From NCBI RefSeq assembly GCF_051020975.1, contig NW_027478158.1, positions 30,062,001 to 30,126,000 on the forward strand: a stretch of 64,000 bases of DNA, given 5' to 3'. This DNA comes from Osmia lignaria lignaria. Taxonomy: Eukaryota > Arthropoda > Insecta > Hymenoptera > Megachilidae. Positions 35,199 to 49,367 of this stretch are shown piece by piece (positions within the stretch are counted from its first letter, which is position 1; every line of letters starts with the position of its first letter). Under the pieces are notes generated by a model. That model did no database searches. It was given only the letters and a program-made list of their open reading frames with translations, and was not told the origin of the DNA. A program made the translations under genes and the position numbers.

Positions 35199-37774
35199 TT
35201 GCAGATTTATCTCAAGGGAAGGGGTCTGACGGACATATTTCGAGATATTTCTTCTTCTTGTTGTTCTTCTTCTGCACAGCTAAGCTGGAAGTGGCATTTG
35301 CAGCGCGCAATAGTGCAGAGTTATCTCAAAGAAAGGGGCCACGGTGTTGCTGTATCTCTATTATGTTGGTGCGGCTTCGGAACTTTTAAATATCTTGATA
35401 TATCTCGAGAACTACGCATCTGATCAAAAAATATCATAGAACATAAAAAGTAGGAAACTTAATTCTCTACAAAAAACGTCTCTTAACATTTTGCCATAGC
35501 TCGCTTCGTTTCCGAGATATTTGCAGATTTATCTCAAGGGAAGGGGCCTAACGGACATATTTCGAGATATTTCTTCTTCTTGTTGTTCTTCTTCTGCACA
35601 GCTAAGCTGGAAGTGGCATTTGCAGCTCGCAATAGTGCAGAGTTATCTCAAAGAAAGGGGCCACGGTGTTTCTGTATCTCTATTATGTTGGTGCGGCTTC
35701 GGAACTTTTAAATATCTTGATATATCTCGAGAACTACGCATCTGATCAAAAAATATCATACAACATAAAAAGTAGGAAACTTAATTCTCTACAAAAAAGG
35801 TCTCTTAACATTTTGCCATAGCTCGCTTCGTTTCCGAGATATTTGCAGATTTATCTCAAGGGAAGGGGCCTGACGGACATATTTCGAGATATTTCTTCTT
35901 CTTGTTGTTCTTCTTCTGCACAGCTAAGCTGGAAGTGGCATTTGCAGCGCGCAATAGTGCAGAGTTATCTCAAAGAAAGGGGCCACGGTGTTTCTGTATC
36001 TCTATTATGTTGGTGCGGCTTCGGAACTTTTAAATATCTTGATATATCTCGAGAACTACGCATCTGATCAAAAAATATCATAGAACATAAAAAGTAGGAA
36101 ACTTAATTCTCTACAAAAAAGGTCTCTTAACATTTTGCCATAGCTCGCTTCGTTTCCGAGATATTTGCAGATTTATCTCAAGGGAAGGGGCCTAACGGAC
36201 ATATTTCGAGATATTTCTTCTTCTTGTTGTTCTTCTTCTGCACAGCTAAACTGGAAGTGGCATTTCCAGCTCGCAATAGTGCAGAGTTATCTCAAAGAAA
36301 GGGGCCACGGTGTTTCTGTATCTCTATGATGTTGGTGCGGCTTCGGAACTTTTAAATATCTCGATATCTCTCGAAAACTACGCTTCTGATCAAAAAATAT
36401 CATAGAACATAAATTGTAGGAAACATAATGCTCTACAAAAAAGGTCTCGTAACATTTTGCCATAGCTCGCTTCGTTTCCGAGATATTTGCAGATATATCT
36501 CAAGGGAAGGGGCCTGACGGACATATTTCGAGATATTTCTTCTTCTTGTTGTTCTTCTTCTGCACAGCTAAGCTGGAAGTGGCATTTGCAGCTCGCAATA
36601 GTGCAGAGTTACCTCAAAGAAAGGGGCCACGGTGTGTCTGTATCTCTATTATGTTGGTGCCGCTTCGGAACTTTTAAATATCTTGATATATCTCGAGAAC
36701 TACGCATCCGATCAAAAAATATCATAGAACATAAAAAGTAGGAAACTTAATTCTCTACAAAAAAGGTCTCTTATCATTTTGCCATAGCTCGCTTCATTTC
36801 CGAGATATTTGCAGATTTATCTCGAGGGAAGGGGCCTGACGGACATATTTCGAGATATTTCTTCTTCTTGTTGTTCTTCTTCTGCACAGCTAAGCTGGAA
36901 GCGGCATTTGCGGCTCGCACTAGTGCAGAGTTATCTCAAAGAAAGGGGCCACGGTGTTTCTGTATCTCTATTATGTTGGTGTGGCCTCGGAACTTTTAAA
37001 TATCTTGATATATCTCGAGAACTACGCCTCTGATCGAAAAATATCATAGACCATAAAAAGTAGGAAACTCAATTCTCTACAAAAAAGGTCTCTTAACATT
37101 TTGCCATAGCTCGCTTCGTTTCCGAGATATTTGCAGATTTATCTCAAGGGAAGGGGCCTGACGGACATATTCCGAGATATTTCTTCTTCTTGTTGTTCCT
37201 CTTCTGCACAGCTAAGCTGGAAGTGGCATTTGCAGGTCGCAATAGTGCAGAGTTATCTCAAAGAAAGGGGCCACGGTGTTTCTGTATCTCTATTATGTTG
37301 GTGCGGCTTCGGAACTTTTAAATATCTCGATATATCTCGAAAACTACGCTTCTGATCAAAAAATATCAGAGAACGTAAATTGTAGGAAACATAATTCTCT
37401 ACAAAAAAGGTCTCTTAACATTTTGCCATAGCTCGCTTCGTTTCCGAGATATTTGCAGATTTATCTCAAGGGAAGGGGCCTGACGGACATATTTCGAGAT
37501 ATTTCTTCTTCTTGTTGTTCTTCTTCTGCACAGCTAAGCTGGAAGTGGCATTTGCAGCTCGCAATAGTGCAGAGTTATCTCAAAGAAAGGGGCCACGGTG
37601 TTTCTGTATCTCTATTATGTTGGTGCGGCTTCGGAACTTTTAAATATCTTGATATATCTCGAGAACTACGCATCTGATCAAAAAATATCGTAGAACATAA
37701 AAAGTAGGAAACTTAATTCTCTACAAATAAGGTCGCTTCACATTTTGCCATAGCTCGCTTGGTTTCCGAGATAT

Positions 37775-38096
37775 TTGCAGATTTATCTCAAGGGAAGGGG
37801 CCTGACGGACATATTTCGAGATATTTCTTCTTCTTGTTGTTCTTCTTCTGCACAGCTAAGCTGGAAGTGGCATTTGCAGCTCGCAATAGTGCAGAGTTAC
37901 CTCAAAGAAAGGGGCCACGGTGTGTCTGTATCTCTATTATGTTGGTGCCGCTTCGGAACTTTTAAATATCTGGATATATCTCGAGAACTGCGCATCTGAT
38001 CAAAAAATATCATAGAACACAAAAAGTAGGAAACTTAATTCTCTACAAAAAAGGTCTCTTAACATTTTGCCATAGCTCGCTTCGTTTCCGAGATAT
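37775..38096 (+). repeat. Marker monomer with CTTGGTTTCCG linker (copy 2 of 5)
   Basis: It matches 34877 in all its marker changes at an exact nine-monomer offset (2,898 bp). The following unit (38097, with GGGGTCTGACGG and GCAGCGCGC) also matches the unit after copy 1. Confidence 0.88.
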
Positions 38097-38418
38097 TTGC
38101 AGATTTATCTCAAGGGAAGGGGTCTGACGGACATATTTCGAGATATTTCTTCTTCTTGTTGTTCTTCTTCTGCACAGCTAAGCTGGAAGTGGCATTTGCA
38201 GCGCGCAATAGTGCAGAGTTATCTCAAAGAAAGGGGCCACGGTGTTTCTGTATCTCTATTATGTTGGTGCGGCTTCGGAACTTTTAAATATCTTGATATA
38301 TCTCGAGAACTACGCATCTGATCAAAAAATATCATAGAACATAAAAAGTAGGAAACTTAATTCTCTACAAAAAACGTCTCTTAACATTTTGCCATAGCTC
38401 GCTTCGTTTCCGAGATAT

Positions 38419-39062
38419 TTGCAGATTTATCTCAAGGGAAGGGGCCTAACGGACATATTTCGAGATATTTCTTCTTCTTGTTGTTCTTCTTCTGCACAGC
38501 TAAGCTGGAAGTGGCATTTGCGGCTCGCACTAGTGCAGAGTTATCTCAAAGAAAGGGGCCACGGTGTTTCTGTATCCCTATTATGTTGGTGCGGCTTCGG
38601 AACTTTTAAATATCTCGATATATCTCGAGAACTACGCTTCTGATCAAAAAATATCATAGAACATAAATTGTGGGAAACATAATTCTCTACAAAAAACGTC
38701 TCTTAACATTGTGCCATAGCTCGCTTCGTTTCCGAGATATTTGCAGATTTATCTCAAGGGAAGGGGCCTGACGGACATATTTCGAGATATTTCTTCTTCT
38801 TGTTGTTCTTCTTCTGCACAGCTAAGCTGGAAGTGGCATTTGCGGCTCGCACTAGTGCAGAGTTATCTCAAAGAAAGGGGCCACGGTGTTTCTGTATCCC
38901 TATTATGTTGGTGCGGCTTCGGAACTTTTAAATATCTCGATATATCTCGAGAACTACGCTTCTGATCAAAAAATATCATAGAACATAAATTGTAGGAAAC
39001 ATAATTCTCTACAAAAAAGGTCTCTTAACATTTTGCCATAGCTCGCTTCGTTTCCGAGATAT
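38419..39062 (+). repeat. Mosaic alpha/beta monomers (first zone-C pair)
   Basis: The units at 38419 and 38741 have GTATCCCTATTATG, GCGGCTCGCACTAG and CTCGATATATCTCGAG followed by the alpha ending ACGCTTCTG. They therefore combine the beta palindrome with the alpha ending. This type is absent from zones A and B. It recurs at 42927, 49046, 51944, 52266, 52910, 53232, 54520, 54842, 55808, 56452, 57418, 60638, 61604 and 62248. Confidence 0.8.
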
Positions 39063-42000
39063 TTGCAGATATATCTCAAGGGAAGGGGCCTGACGGACAT
39101 ATTTCGAGATATTTCTTCTTCTTGTTGTTCTTCCTCTGCACAGCTAAGCTGGAAGTGGCATTTGCAGCTCGCAATAGTGCAGAGTTATCTCAAAGAAATG
39201 GGCCACGGTGTTTCTGTATCTCTATTATGTTGGTGCGGCTTCGGATCTTTTAAATATCTTGATATATCTCGAGAACTACGCATCTGATCAAAAAATATCA
39301 TAGAACATAAAAAGTAGGAAACTTAATTCTCTACAAAAAAGGTCTCTTAACATTTTGCCATAGCTCGCTTCGTTTCCGAGATATTTGCAGATTTATCTCA
39401 AGGGAAGGGGCCTAACGAACATATTTCGAGATATTTCTTCTTCTTGTTGTTCTTCTTCTGCACAGCTAAACTGGAAGTGGCATTTCCAGCTCGCAATAGT
39501 GCAGAGTTATCTCAAAGAAAGGGGCCACGGTGTTTCTGTATCTCTATTATGTTGGTGCGGCTTCGGAACTTTTAAATATCTCGATATATCTCGACCACTA
39601 CGCTTCTGATCAAAAAATATCATAGAACATAAATTGTAGGAAACATAATTCTCGACAAAAAAGGTCTCTTAACATTTTGCCATAGCTCGCTTCCTTTCCG
39701 AGATATTTGCAGATATATCTCAAGGGAAGGGGCCTGACGGACATATTTCGAGATATTTCTTCTTCTTGTTGTTCTTCTTCTGCACAGCTAAGCTGGAAGT
39801 GGCATTTGCAGCGCGCAATAGTGCAGAGTTATCTCAAAGAAAGGGGCCACGGTGTTTCTGTATCTCTATTATGTTGGTGCGGCTTCGGAACTTTTAAATA
39901 TCTTGATATATCTCGAGAACTACGCATCTGATCAAAAAATATCATAGAACATAAAAAGTAGGAAACTTAATTCTCTACAAAAAAGGTCTCTTAACATTTT
40001 GCCATAGCTCGCTTCGTTTCCGAGATATTTGCAGATTTATCTCAAGGGAAGGGGCCTAACGGACATATTTCGAGATATTTCTTCTTCTTGTTGTTCTTCT
40101 TCTGCACAGCTAAACTGGAAGTGGCATTTCCAGCTCGCAATAGTGCAGAGTTATCTCAAAGAAAGGGGCCACGGTGTTTCTGTATCTCTATGATGTTGGT
40201 GCGGCTTCGGAACTTTTAAATATCTCGATATCTCTCGAAAACTACGCTTCTGATCAAAAAATATCATAGAACATAAATTGTAGGAAACATAATGCTCTAC
40301 AAAAAAGGTCTCGTAACATTTTGCCATAGCTCGCTTCGTTTCCGAGATATTTGCAGATATATCTCAAGGGAAGGGGCCTGACGGACATATTTCGAGATAT
40401 TTCTTCTTCTTGTTGTTCTTCTTCTGCACAGCTAAGCTGGAAGTGGCATTTGCAGCTCGCAATAGTGCAGAGTTACCTCAAAGAAAGGGGCCACGGTGTG
40501 TCTGTATCTCTATTATGTTGGTGCCGCTTCGGAACTTTTAAATATCTTGATATATCTCGAGAACTACGCATCCGATCAAAAAATATCATAGAACATAAAA
40601 AGTAGGAAACTTAATTCTCTACAAAAAAGGTCTCTTATCATTTTGCCATAGCTCGCTTCGTTTCCGAGATATTTGCAGATTTATCTCGAGGGAAGGGGCC
40701 TGACGGACATATTTCGAGATATTTCTTCTTCTTGTTGTTCTTCTTCTGCACAGCTAAGCTGGAAGCGGCATTTGCGGCTCGCACTAGTGCAGAGTTATCT
40801 CAAAGAAAGGGGCCACGGTGTTTCTGTATCTCTATTATGTTGGTGTGGCCTCGGAACTTTTAAATATCTTGATATATCTCGAGAACTACGCCTCTGATCG
40901 AAAAATATCATAGACCATAAAAAGTAGGAAACTCAATTCTCTACAAAAAAGGTCTCTTAACATTTTGCCATAGCTCGCTTCGTTTCCGAGATATTTGCAG
41001 ATTTATCTCAAGGGAAGGGGCCTGACGGACATATTCCGAGATATTTCTTCTTCTTGTTGTTCCTCTTCTGCACAGCTAAGCTGGAAGTGGCATTTGCAGG
41101 TCGCAATAGTGCAGAGTTATCTCAAAGAAAGGGGCCACGGTGTTTCTGTATCTCTATTATGTTGGTGCGGCTTCGGAACTTTTAAATATCTCGATATATC
41201 TCGAAAACTACGCTTCTGATCAAAAAATATCAGAGAACGTAAATTGTAGGAAACATAATTCTCTACAAAAAAGGTCTCTTAACATTTTGCCATAGCTCGC
41301 TTCGTTTCCGAGATATTTGCAGATTTATCTCAAGGGAAGGGGCCTGACGGACATATTTCGAGATATTTCTTCTTCTTGTTGTTCTTCTTCTGCACAGCTA
41401 AGCTGGAAGTGGCATTTGCAGCTCGCAATAGTGCAGAGTTATCTCAAAGAAAGGGGCCACGGTGTTTCTGTATCTCTATTATGTTGGTGCGGCTTCGGAA
41501 CTTTTAAATATCTTGATATATCTCGAGAACTACGCATCTGATCAAAAAATATCATAGAACATAAAAAGTAGGAAACTTAATTCTCTACAAAAAAGGTCTC
41601 TTAACATTTTGCCATAGCTCGCTTCGTTTCCGAGATATTTGCAGATATATCTCAAGGGAAGGGGCCTGACGGACATATTTCGAGATATTTCTTCTTCTTG
41701 TTGTTCTTCCTCTGCACAGCTAAGCTGGAAGTGGCATTTGCAGCTCGCAATAGTGCAGAGTTATCTCAAAGAAAGGGGCCACGGTGTTTCTGTATCTCTA
41801 TTATGTTGGTGCGGCTTCGGAACTTTTAAATATCTTGATATATATCGAGAACTACGCATCTGATCAAAAAATATCATACAACATAAAAAGTAGGAAACTT
41901 AATTCTCTACAAAAAAGGTCTCTTAACATTTTGCCATAGCTCGCTTCGTTTCCGAGATATTTGCAGATTTATCTCAAGGGAAGGGGCCTGACGGACATAT

Positions 42001-42926
42001 TTCGAGATATTTCTTCTGCTTGTTGTTCTTCTTCTGCACAGCTAAGCTGGAAGTGGCATTTGCAGCGCGCAATAGTGCAGAGTTATCTCAAAGAAAGGGG
42101 CCACGGTGTTTCTGTATCTCTATTATGTTGGTGCGGCTTCGGAACTTTTAAATATCTCGATATATCTCGACCACTACGCTTCTGATCAAAAAATATCATA
42201 GAACATAAATTGTAGGAAACATAATTCTCTACAAAAAAGGTCTCTTAACATTTTGCCATAGCTCGCTTCGTTTCCGAGATATTTGCAGATATATCTCAAG
42301 GGAAGGGGCCTGACGGACATATTTCGAGATATTTCTTCTTCTTGTTGTTCTTCTTCTGCACAGCTAAGCTGGAAGTGGCATTTGCAGCGCGCAATAGTGC
42401 AGAGTTATCTCAAAGAAAGGGGCCACGGTGTTTCTGTATCTCTATTCTGTTGGTGCGGCTTCGGAACTTTTAAATATCTTGATATATCTCGAGAACTACG
42501 CATCTGATCAAAAAATATCATAGAACATAAAAAGTAGGAAACATAATTCTCCAGAGAAAAGGTCTCTTAACATTTTGCCATAGCTCGCTTCGTTTCCGAG
42601 ATATTTGCAGATATATCTCAAGGGAAGGGGCCTGACGGACATATTTCGAGATATTTCTTCTTCTTGTTGTTCTTCTTCTGCACAGCTAAGCTGGAAGTGG
42701 CATTTGCGGCTCGCACTAGTGCACAGTTATCTCAAAGAAAGGGGCCACGGTGTTTCTGTATCTCTATTATGTTGGTGCGGCTTCGGAACTTTTAAATATC
42801 TCGATATATCTCGAAAACTACGCTTCTGATCAAAAAATATCATAGAACATAAATTGTAGGAAACATAATTCTCTACAAAAAAGGTCTCTTAACATTTTGC
42901 CATAGCTCGCTTCGTTTCCGAGATAT

Positions 42927-43249
42927 TTGCAGATATATCTCAAGGGAAGGGGCCTGACGGACATATTTCGAGATATTTCTTCTTCTTGTTGTTCTTCTTC
43001 TGCACAGCTAAGCTGGAAGTGGCATTTGCGGCTCGCAACTAGTGCAGAGTTATCTCAAAGAAAGGGGCCACGGTGTTTCTGTATCCCTATTATGTTGGTG
43101 CGGCTTCGGAACTTTTAAATATCTCGATATATCTCGAGAACTACGCTTCTGATCAAAAAATATCATAGAACGTAAATTGTAGGAAACATAATTCTCTACA
43201 AAAAAGGTCTCTTAACATTTTGCCATAGCTCGCTTCGTTTCCGAGATAT
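42927..43249 (+). repeat. 323 bp monomer, inserted A
   Basis: CTCGCAACTAGTGC near 43,038 has one extra A compared with CTCGCACTAGTGC. Otherwise it is a mosaic alpha/beta copy. I see no second copy, so the insertion has not been spread. Confidence 0.9.
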
Positions 43250-43893
43250 TTGCAGATTTATCTCGAGGGAAGGGGCCTGACGGACATATTTCGAGATATT
43301 TCTTCTTCTTGTTGTTCTTCTTCTGCACAGCTAAGCTGGAAGCGGCATTTGCGGCTCGCACTAGTGCAGAGTTATCTCAAAGAAAGGGGCCACGGTGTTT
43401 CTGTATCTCTATTATGTTGGTGTGGCCTCGGAACTTTTAAATATCTTGATATATCTCGAGAACTACGCCTCTGATCGAAAAATATCATAGACCATAAAAA
43501 GTAGGAAACTCAATTCTCTACAAAAAAGGTCTCTTAACATTTTGCCATAGCTCGCATCGTTTCCGAGATATTTGCAGATTTATCTCAAGGGAAGGGGCCT
43601 GACGGACATATTCCGAGATATTTCTTCTTCTTGTTGTTCCTCTTCTGCACAGCTAAGCTGGAAGTGGCATTTGCAGGTCGCAATAGTGCAGAGTTATCTC
43701 AAAGAAAGGGGCCACGGTGTTTCTGTATCTCTATTATGTTGGTGCGGCTTCGGAACTTTTAAATATCTTGATATATCTCGAGAACTACGCATCTGATCAA
43801 AAAATATCATAGAACATAAAAAGTAGGAAACATAATTCTCCAGAAAAAAGGTCTCTTAACATTTTGCCATAGCTCGCTTCGTTTCCGAGATAT

Positions 43894-46800
43894 TTGCAGA
43901 TATATCTCAAGGGAAGGGGCCTGACGGACATATTTCGAGATATTTCTTCTTCTTGTTGTTCTTCTTCTGCACAGCTAAGCTGGAAGCGGCATTTGCGGCT
44001 CGCACTAGTGCAGAGTTATCTCAAAGAAGGGGGCCACGGTGTTTCTGTATCTCTATTATGTTGGTGCGGCCTCGGAACTTTTAAATATCTTGATATATCT
44101 CGAGAACTACGCCTCTGATCGAAAAATATCATAGACCATAAAAAGTAGGATACTTAATTCTCTACAAAAAAGGTCTCTTAACATTTTGCCATAGCTCGCT
44201 TCGTTTCCGAGATATTTGCAGATTTATCTCAAGGGAAGGGGTCTGACGGACATATTTCGAGATATTTCTTCTTCTTGTTGTTCTTCTTCTGCACAGCTAA
44301 GCTGGAAGTGGCATTTGCAGCGCGCAATAGTGCAGAGTTATCTCAAAGAAAGGGGCCACGGTGTTTCTGTATCTCTATTATGTTGGTGCGGCTTCGGAAC
44401 TTTTAAATATCTTGATATATCTCGAGAACTACGCATCTGATCAAAAAATATCATAGAACATAAAAAGTAGGAAACTTAATTCTCTACAAAAAAGGTCTCT
44501 TAACATTTTGCCATAGCTCGCTTCGTTTCCGAGATATTTGCAGATTTATCTCAAGGGAAGGGGCCTAACGGACATATTTCGAGATATTTCTTCTTCTTGT
44601 TGTTCTTCTTCTGCACAGCTAAACTGGAAGTGGCATTTCCAGCTCGCAATAGTGCAGAGTTATCTCAAAGAAAGGGGCCACGGTGTTTCTGTATCTCTAT
44701 GATGTTGGTGCGGCTTCGGAACTTTTAAATATCTCGATATATCTCGAAAACTACGCTTCTGATCAAAAAATATCATAGAACATAAATTGTAGGAAACATA
44801 ATGCTCTACAAAAAAGGTCTCGTAACATTTTGCCATAGCTCGCTTCGTTTCCGAGATATTTGCAGATATATCTCAAGGGAAGGGGCCTGACGGACATATT
44901 TCGAGATATTTCTTCTTCTTGTTGTTCTTCTTCTGCACAGCTAAGCTGGAAGTGGCATTTGCAGCTCGCAATAGTGCAGAGTTACCTCAAAGAAAGGGGC
45001 CACGGTGTGTCTGTATCTCTATTATGTTGGTGCCGCTTCGGAACTTTTAAATATCTTGATATATCTCGAGAACTACGCATCCGATCAAAAAATATCATAG
45101 AACATAAAAAGTAGGAAACTTAATTCTCTACAAAAAAGGTCTCTTATCATTTTGCCATAGCTCGCTTCGTTTCCGAGATATTTGCAGATTTATCTCGAGG
45201 GAAGGGGCCTGACGGACATATTTCGAGATATTTCTTCTTCTTGTTGTTCTTCTTCTGCACAGCTAAGCTGGAAGCGGCATTTGCGGCTCGCACTAGTGCA
45301 GAGTTATCTCAAAGAAAGGGGCCACGGTGTTTCTGTATCTCTATTATGTTGGTGCGGCCTCGGAACTTTTAAATATCTTGATATATCTCGAGAACTACGC
45401 CTCTGATCGAAAAATATCATAGACCATAAAAAGTAGGAAACTCAATTCTCTACAAAAAACGTCTCTTAACATTTTGCCATAGCTCGCTTCGTTTCCGAGA
45501 TATTTGCAGATTTATCTCAAGGGAAGGGGCCTGACGGACATATTCCGAGATATTTCTTCTTCTTGTTGTTCCTCTTCTGCACAGCTAAGCTGGAAGTGGC
45601 ATTTGCAGGTCGCAATAGTGCAGAGTTATCTCAAAGAAAGGGGCCACGGTGTTTCTGTATCTCTATGATGTTGGTGCGGCTTCGGAACTTTTAAATATCT
45701 CGATATATCTCGAAAACTACGCTTCTGATCAAAAAATATCATAGAACCTAAATTGTAGGAAACATAATTCTCTACAAAAAAGGTCTCGTAACATTTTGCC
45801 ATAGCTCGCTTCGTTTCCGAGATATTTGCAGATATATCTCAAGGGAAGGGGCCTGACGGACATATTTCGAGATATTTCTTCTTCTTGTTGTTCTTCTTCT
45901 GCACAGCTAAGCTGGAAGTGGCATTTGCAGCTCGCAATAGTGCAGAGTTACCTCAAAGAAAGGGGCCACGGTGTGTCTGTATCTCTATTATGTTGGTGCC
46001 GCTTCGGAACTTTTAAATATCTTGATATATCTCGAGAACTACGCATCCGATCAAAAAATATCATAGAACATAAAAAGTAGGAAACTTAATTCTGTACAAA
46101 AAAGGTCTCTTATCATTTTGCCATAGCTCGCTTCGTTTCCGAGATATTTGCAGATTTATCTCGAGGGAAGGGGCCTGACGGACATATTTCGAGATATTTC
46201 TTCTTCTTGTTGTTCTTCTTCTGCACAGCTAAGCTGGAAGCGGCATTTGCGGCTCGCACTAGTGCAGAGTTATCTCAAAGAAGGGGGCCACGGTGTTTCT
46301 GTATCTCTATTATGTTGGTGCGGCCTCGGAACTTTTAAATATCTTGATATATCTCGAGAACTACGCCTCTGATCGAAAAATATCATAGACCATAAAAAGT
46401 AGGATACTTAATTCTCTACAAAAAAGGTCTCTTAACATTTTGCCATAGCTCGCTTCGTTTCCGAGATATTTGCAGATTTATCTCAAGGGAAGGGGTCTGA
46501 CGGACATATTTCGAGATATTTCTTCTTCTTGTTGTTCTTCTTCTGCACAGCTAAGCTGGAAGTGGCATTTGCAGCGCGCAATAGTGCAGAGTTATCTCAA
46601 AGAAAGGGGCCACGGTGTTTCTGTATCTCTATTATGTTGGTGCGGCTTCGGAACTTTTAAATATCTTGATATATCTCGAGAACTACGCATCTGATCAAAA
46701 AATATCATAGAACATAAAAAGTAGGAAACTTAATTCTCTACAAAAAAGGTCTCTTAACATTTTGGCATAGCTCGCTTCGTTTCCGAGATATTTGCAGATT

Positions 46801-48079
46801 TATCTCAAGGGAAGGGGCCTAACGGACATATTTCGAGATATTTCTTCTTCTTGTTGTTCTTCTTCTGCACAGCTAAACTGGAAGTGGCATTTCCAGCTCG
46901 CAATAGTGCAGAGTTATCTCAAAGAAAGGGGCCACGGTGTTTCTGTATCTCTATGATGTTGGTGCGGCTTCGGAACTTTTAAATATCTCGATATATCTCG
47001 AAAACTACGCTTCTGATCAAAAAATATCATAGAACATAAATTGTAGGAAACATAATGCTCTACAAAAAAGGTCTCGTAACATTTTGCCATAGCTCGCTTC
47101 GTTTCCGAGATATTTGCAGATATATCTCAAGGGAAGGGGCCTGACGGACATATTTCGAGATATTTCTTCTTCTTGTTGTTCTTCTTCTGCACAGCTAAGC
47201 TGGAAGTGGCATTTGCAGCTCGCAATAGTGCAGAGTTACCTCAAAGAAAGGGGCCACGGTGTGTCTGTATCTCTATTATGTTGGTGCCGCTTCGGAACTT
47301 TTAAATATCTTGATATATCTCGAGAACTACGCATCCGATCAAAAAATATCATAGAACATAAAAAGTAGGAAACTTAATTCTCTACAAAAAAGGTCTCTTA
47401 TCATTTTGCCATAGCTCGCTTCGTTTCCGAGATATTTGCAGATTTATCTCGAGGGAAGGGGCCTGACGGACATATTTCGAGATATTTCTTCTTCTTGTTG
47501 TTCTTCTTCTGCACAGCTAAGCTGGAAGCGGCATTTGCGGCTCGCACTAGTGCAGAGTTATCTCAAAGAAAGGGGCCACGGTGTTTCTGTATCTCTATTA
47601 TGTTGGTGCGGCCTCGGAACTTTTAAATATCTTGATATATCTCGAGAACTACGCCTCTGATCGAAAAATATCATAGACCATAAAAAGTAGGAAACTCAAT
47701 TCTCTACAAAAAACGTCTCTTAACATTTTGCCATAGCTCGCTTCGTTTCCGAGATATTTGCAGATTTATCTCAAGGGAAGGGGCCTGACGGACATATTCC
47801 GAGATATTTCTTCTTCTTGTTGTTCCTCTTCTGCACAGCTAAGCTGGAAGTGGCATTTGCAGGTCGCAATAGTGCAGAGTTATCTCAAAGAAAGGGGCCA
47901 CGGTGTTTCTGTATCTCTATTATGTTGGTGCGGCTTCGGAACTTTTAAATATCTCGATATATCTCGAAAACTACGCTTCTGATCAAAAAATATCAGAGAA
48001 CGTAAATTGTAGGAAACATAATTCTCTACAAAAAAGGTCTCTTAACATTTTGCCATAGCTCGCTTCGTTTCCGAGATAT
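43894..48079 (+). repeat. 2,254 bp heptameric higher-order repeat, two copies
   Basis: The units at 43894, 44216, 44538, 44860, 45182 and 45504 recur at 46148, 46470, 46792, 47114, 47436 and 47758. Shared marks are AAAGAAGGGGGCC, AGTAGGATACTTAATTC, GGGGTCTGACGG with GCAGCGCGC, AATGCTCTAC, GCATCCGATC and CTCAATTCTC with AAAAAACGTC. They differ in that 45504 ends in CTATGATGTTGG and 47758 in CTATTATGTTGG. Confidence 0.87.
45504..45825 (+). repeat. Hybrid monomer (GCAGGTCGC left, TATGATGTT right)
   Basis: The left two thirds, with ACATATTCCGAG and GCAGGTCGC, match 37131, 40995 and 47758. The right end, with CTATGATGTTGG, and the linker leading to GGTCTCGTAAC match 44538 and 46792. The switch lies between about 45,610 and 45,665. 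It explains why the next unit is the GCATCCGATC type again after only three monomers. Confidence 0.75.
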
Positions 48080-48401
48080 TTGCAGAGTTATCTCAAGGGA
48101 AGGGGCCTGACGGACATATTTCGAGATATTTCTTCTTCTTGTTGTTCTTCTTCTGCACAGCTAAGCTGGAAGTGGCATTTGCAGCTCGCAATAGTGCAGA
48201 GTTATCTCAAAGAAAGGGGCCACGGTGTTTCTGTATCTCTATTATGTTGGTGCGGCTTCGGAACTTTTAAATATCTTGATATATCTCGAGAACTACGCAT
48301 CTGATCAAAAAATATCGTAGAACATAAAAAGTAGGAAACTTAATTCTCTACAAATAAGGTCGCTTCACATTTTGCCATAGCTCGCTTGGTTTCCGAGATA
48401 T

Positions 48402-48723
48402 TTGCAGATTTATCTCAAGGGAAGGGGCCTGACGGACATATTTCGAGATATTTCTTCTTCTTGTTGTTCTTCTTCTGCACAGCTAAGCTGGAAGTGGCAT
48501 TTGCAGCTCGCAATAGTGCAGAGTTACCTCAAAGAAAGGGGCCACGGTGTGTCTGTATCTCTATTATGTTGGTGCGGCTTCGGAACTTTTAAATATCTTG
48601 ATATATCTCGAGAACTGCGCATCTGATCAAAAAATATCATAGAACACAAAAAGTAGGAAACTTAATTCTCTACAAAAAAGGTCTCTTAACATTTTGCCAT
48701 AGCTCGCTTCGTTTCCGAGATAT
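48402..48723 (+). repeat. Marker monomer with CTTGGTTTCCG linker (copy 3 of 5)
   Basis: It has the same rare linker and GTTACCTCAAAG, GGTGTGTCTG and CTGCGCATC changes as copy 1, but with GTGCGGCTTCGG and ATCTTGATAT. Confidence 0.88.
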
Positions 48724-49367
48724 TTGCAGATTTATCTCAAGGGAAGGGGTCTGACGGACATATTTCGAGATATTTCTTCTTCTTGTTGTTCTTCTTCTGC
48801 ACAGCTAAGCTGGAAGTGGCATTTGCAGCGCGCAATAGTGCAGAGTTATCTCAAAGAAAGGGGCCACGGTGTTTCTGTATCTCTATTATGTTGGTGCGGC
48901 TTCGGAACTTTTAAATATCTTGATATATCTCGAGAACTACGCATCTGATTAAAAAATATCATAGAACATAAAAAGTAGGAAACTTAATTCTCTACAAAAA
49001 ACGTCTCTTAACATTTTGCCATAGCTCGCTTCGTTTCCGAGATATTTGCAGATTTATCTCAAGGGAAGGGGCCTAACGGACATATTTCGAGATATTTCTT
49101 CTTCTTGTTGTTCTTCTTCTGCACAGCTAAGCTGGAAGTGGCATTTGCGGCTCGCACTAGTGCAGAGTTATCTCAAAGAAAGGGGCCACGGTGTTTCTGT
49201 ATCCCTATTATGTTGGTGCGGCTTCGGAACTTTTAAATATCTCGATATATCTCGAGAACTACGCTTCTGATCAAAAAATATCATAGAACATAAATTGTAG
49301 GAAACATAATTCTCTACAAAAAACGTCTCTTAACATTCTGCCATAGCTCGCTTCGTTTCCGAGATAT

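Larger units (their letters stand above)
35843..41638 (+). repeat. 3,864 bp dodecameric offset repeat
   Basis: Units from 35843 to about 37,680 recur from 39707 to about 41,540 at an offset of twelve monomers. Shared marks are CTATGATGTTGG, GATATCTCTCGAAAAC, AATGCTCTAC, GGTCTCGTAAC, GCATCCGATC, CTTATCATTTTG, ATCTCGAGGGAAG, GGAAGCGGC, GTGTGGCCTCGG, AGACCATAAAAAG, ACATATTCCGAG, GCAGGTCGC and ATCAGAGAACG. They split where the first copy goes to TATCGTAGAAC and the second to TATCATAGAAC. This is the longest offset repeat I can trace. Confidence 0.85.
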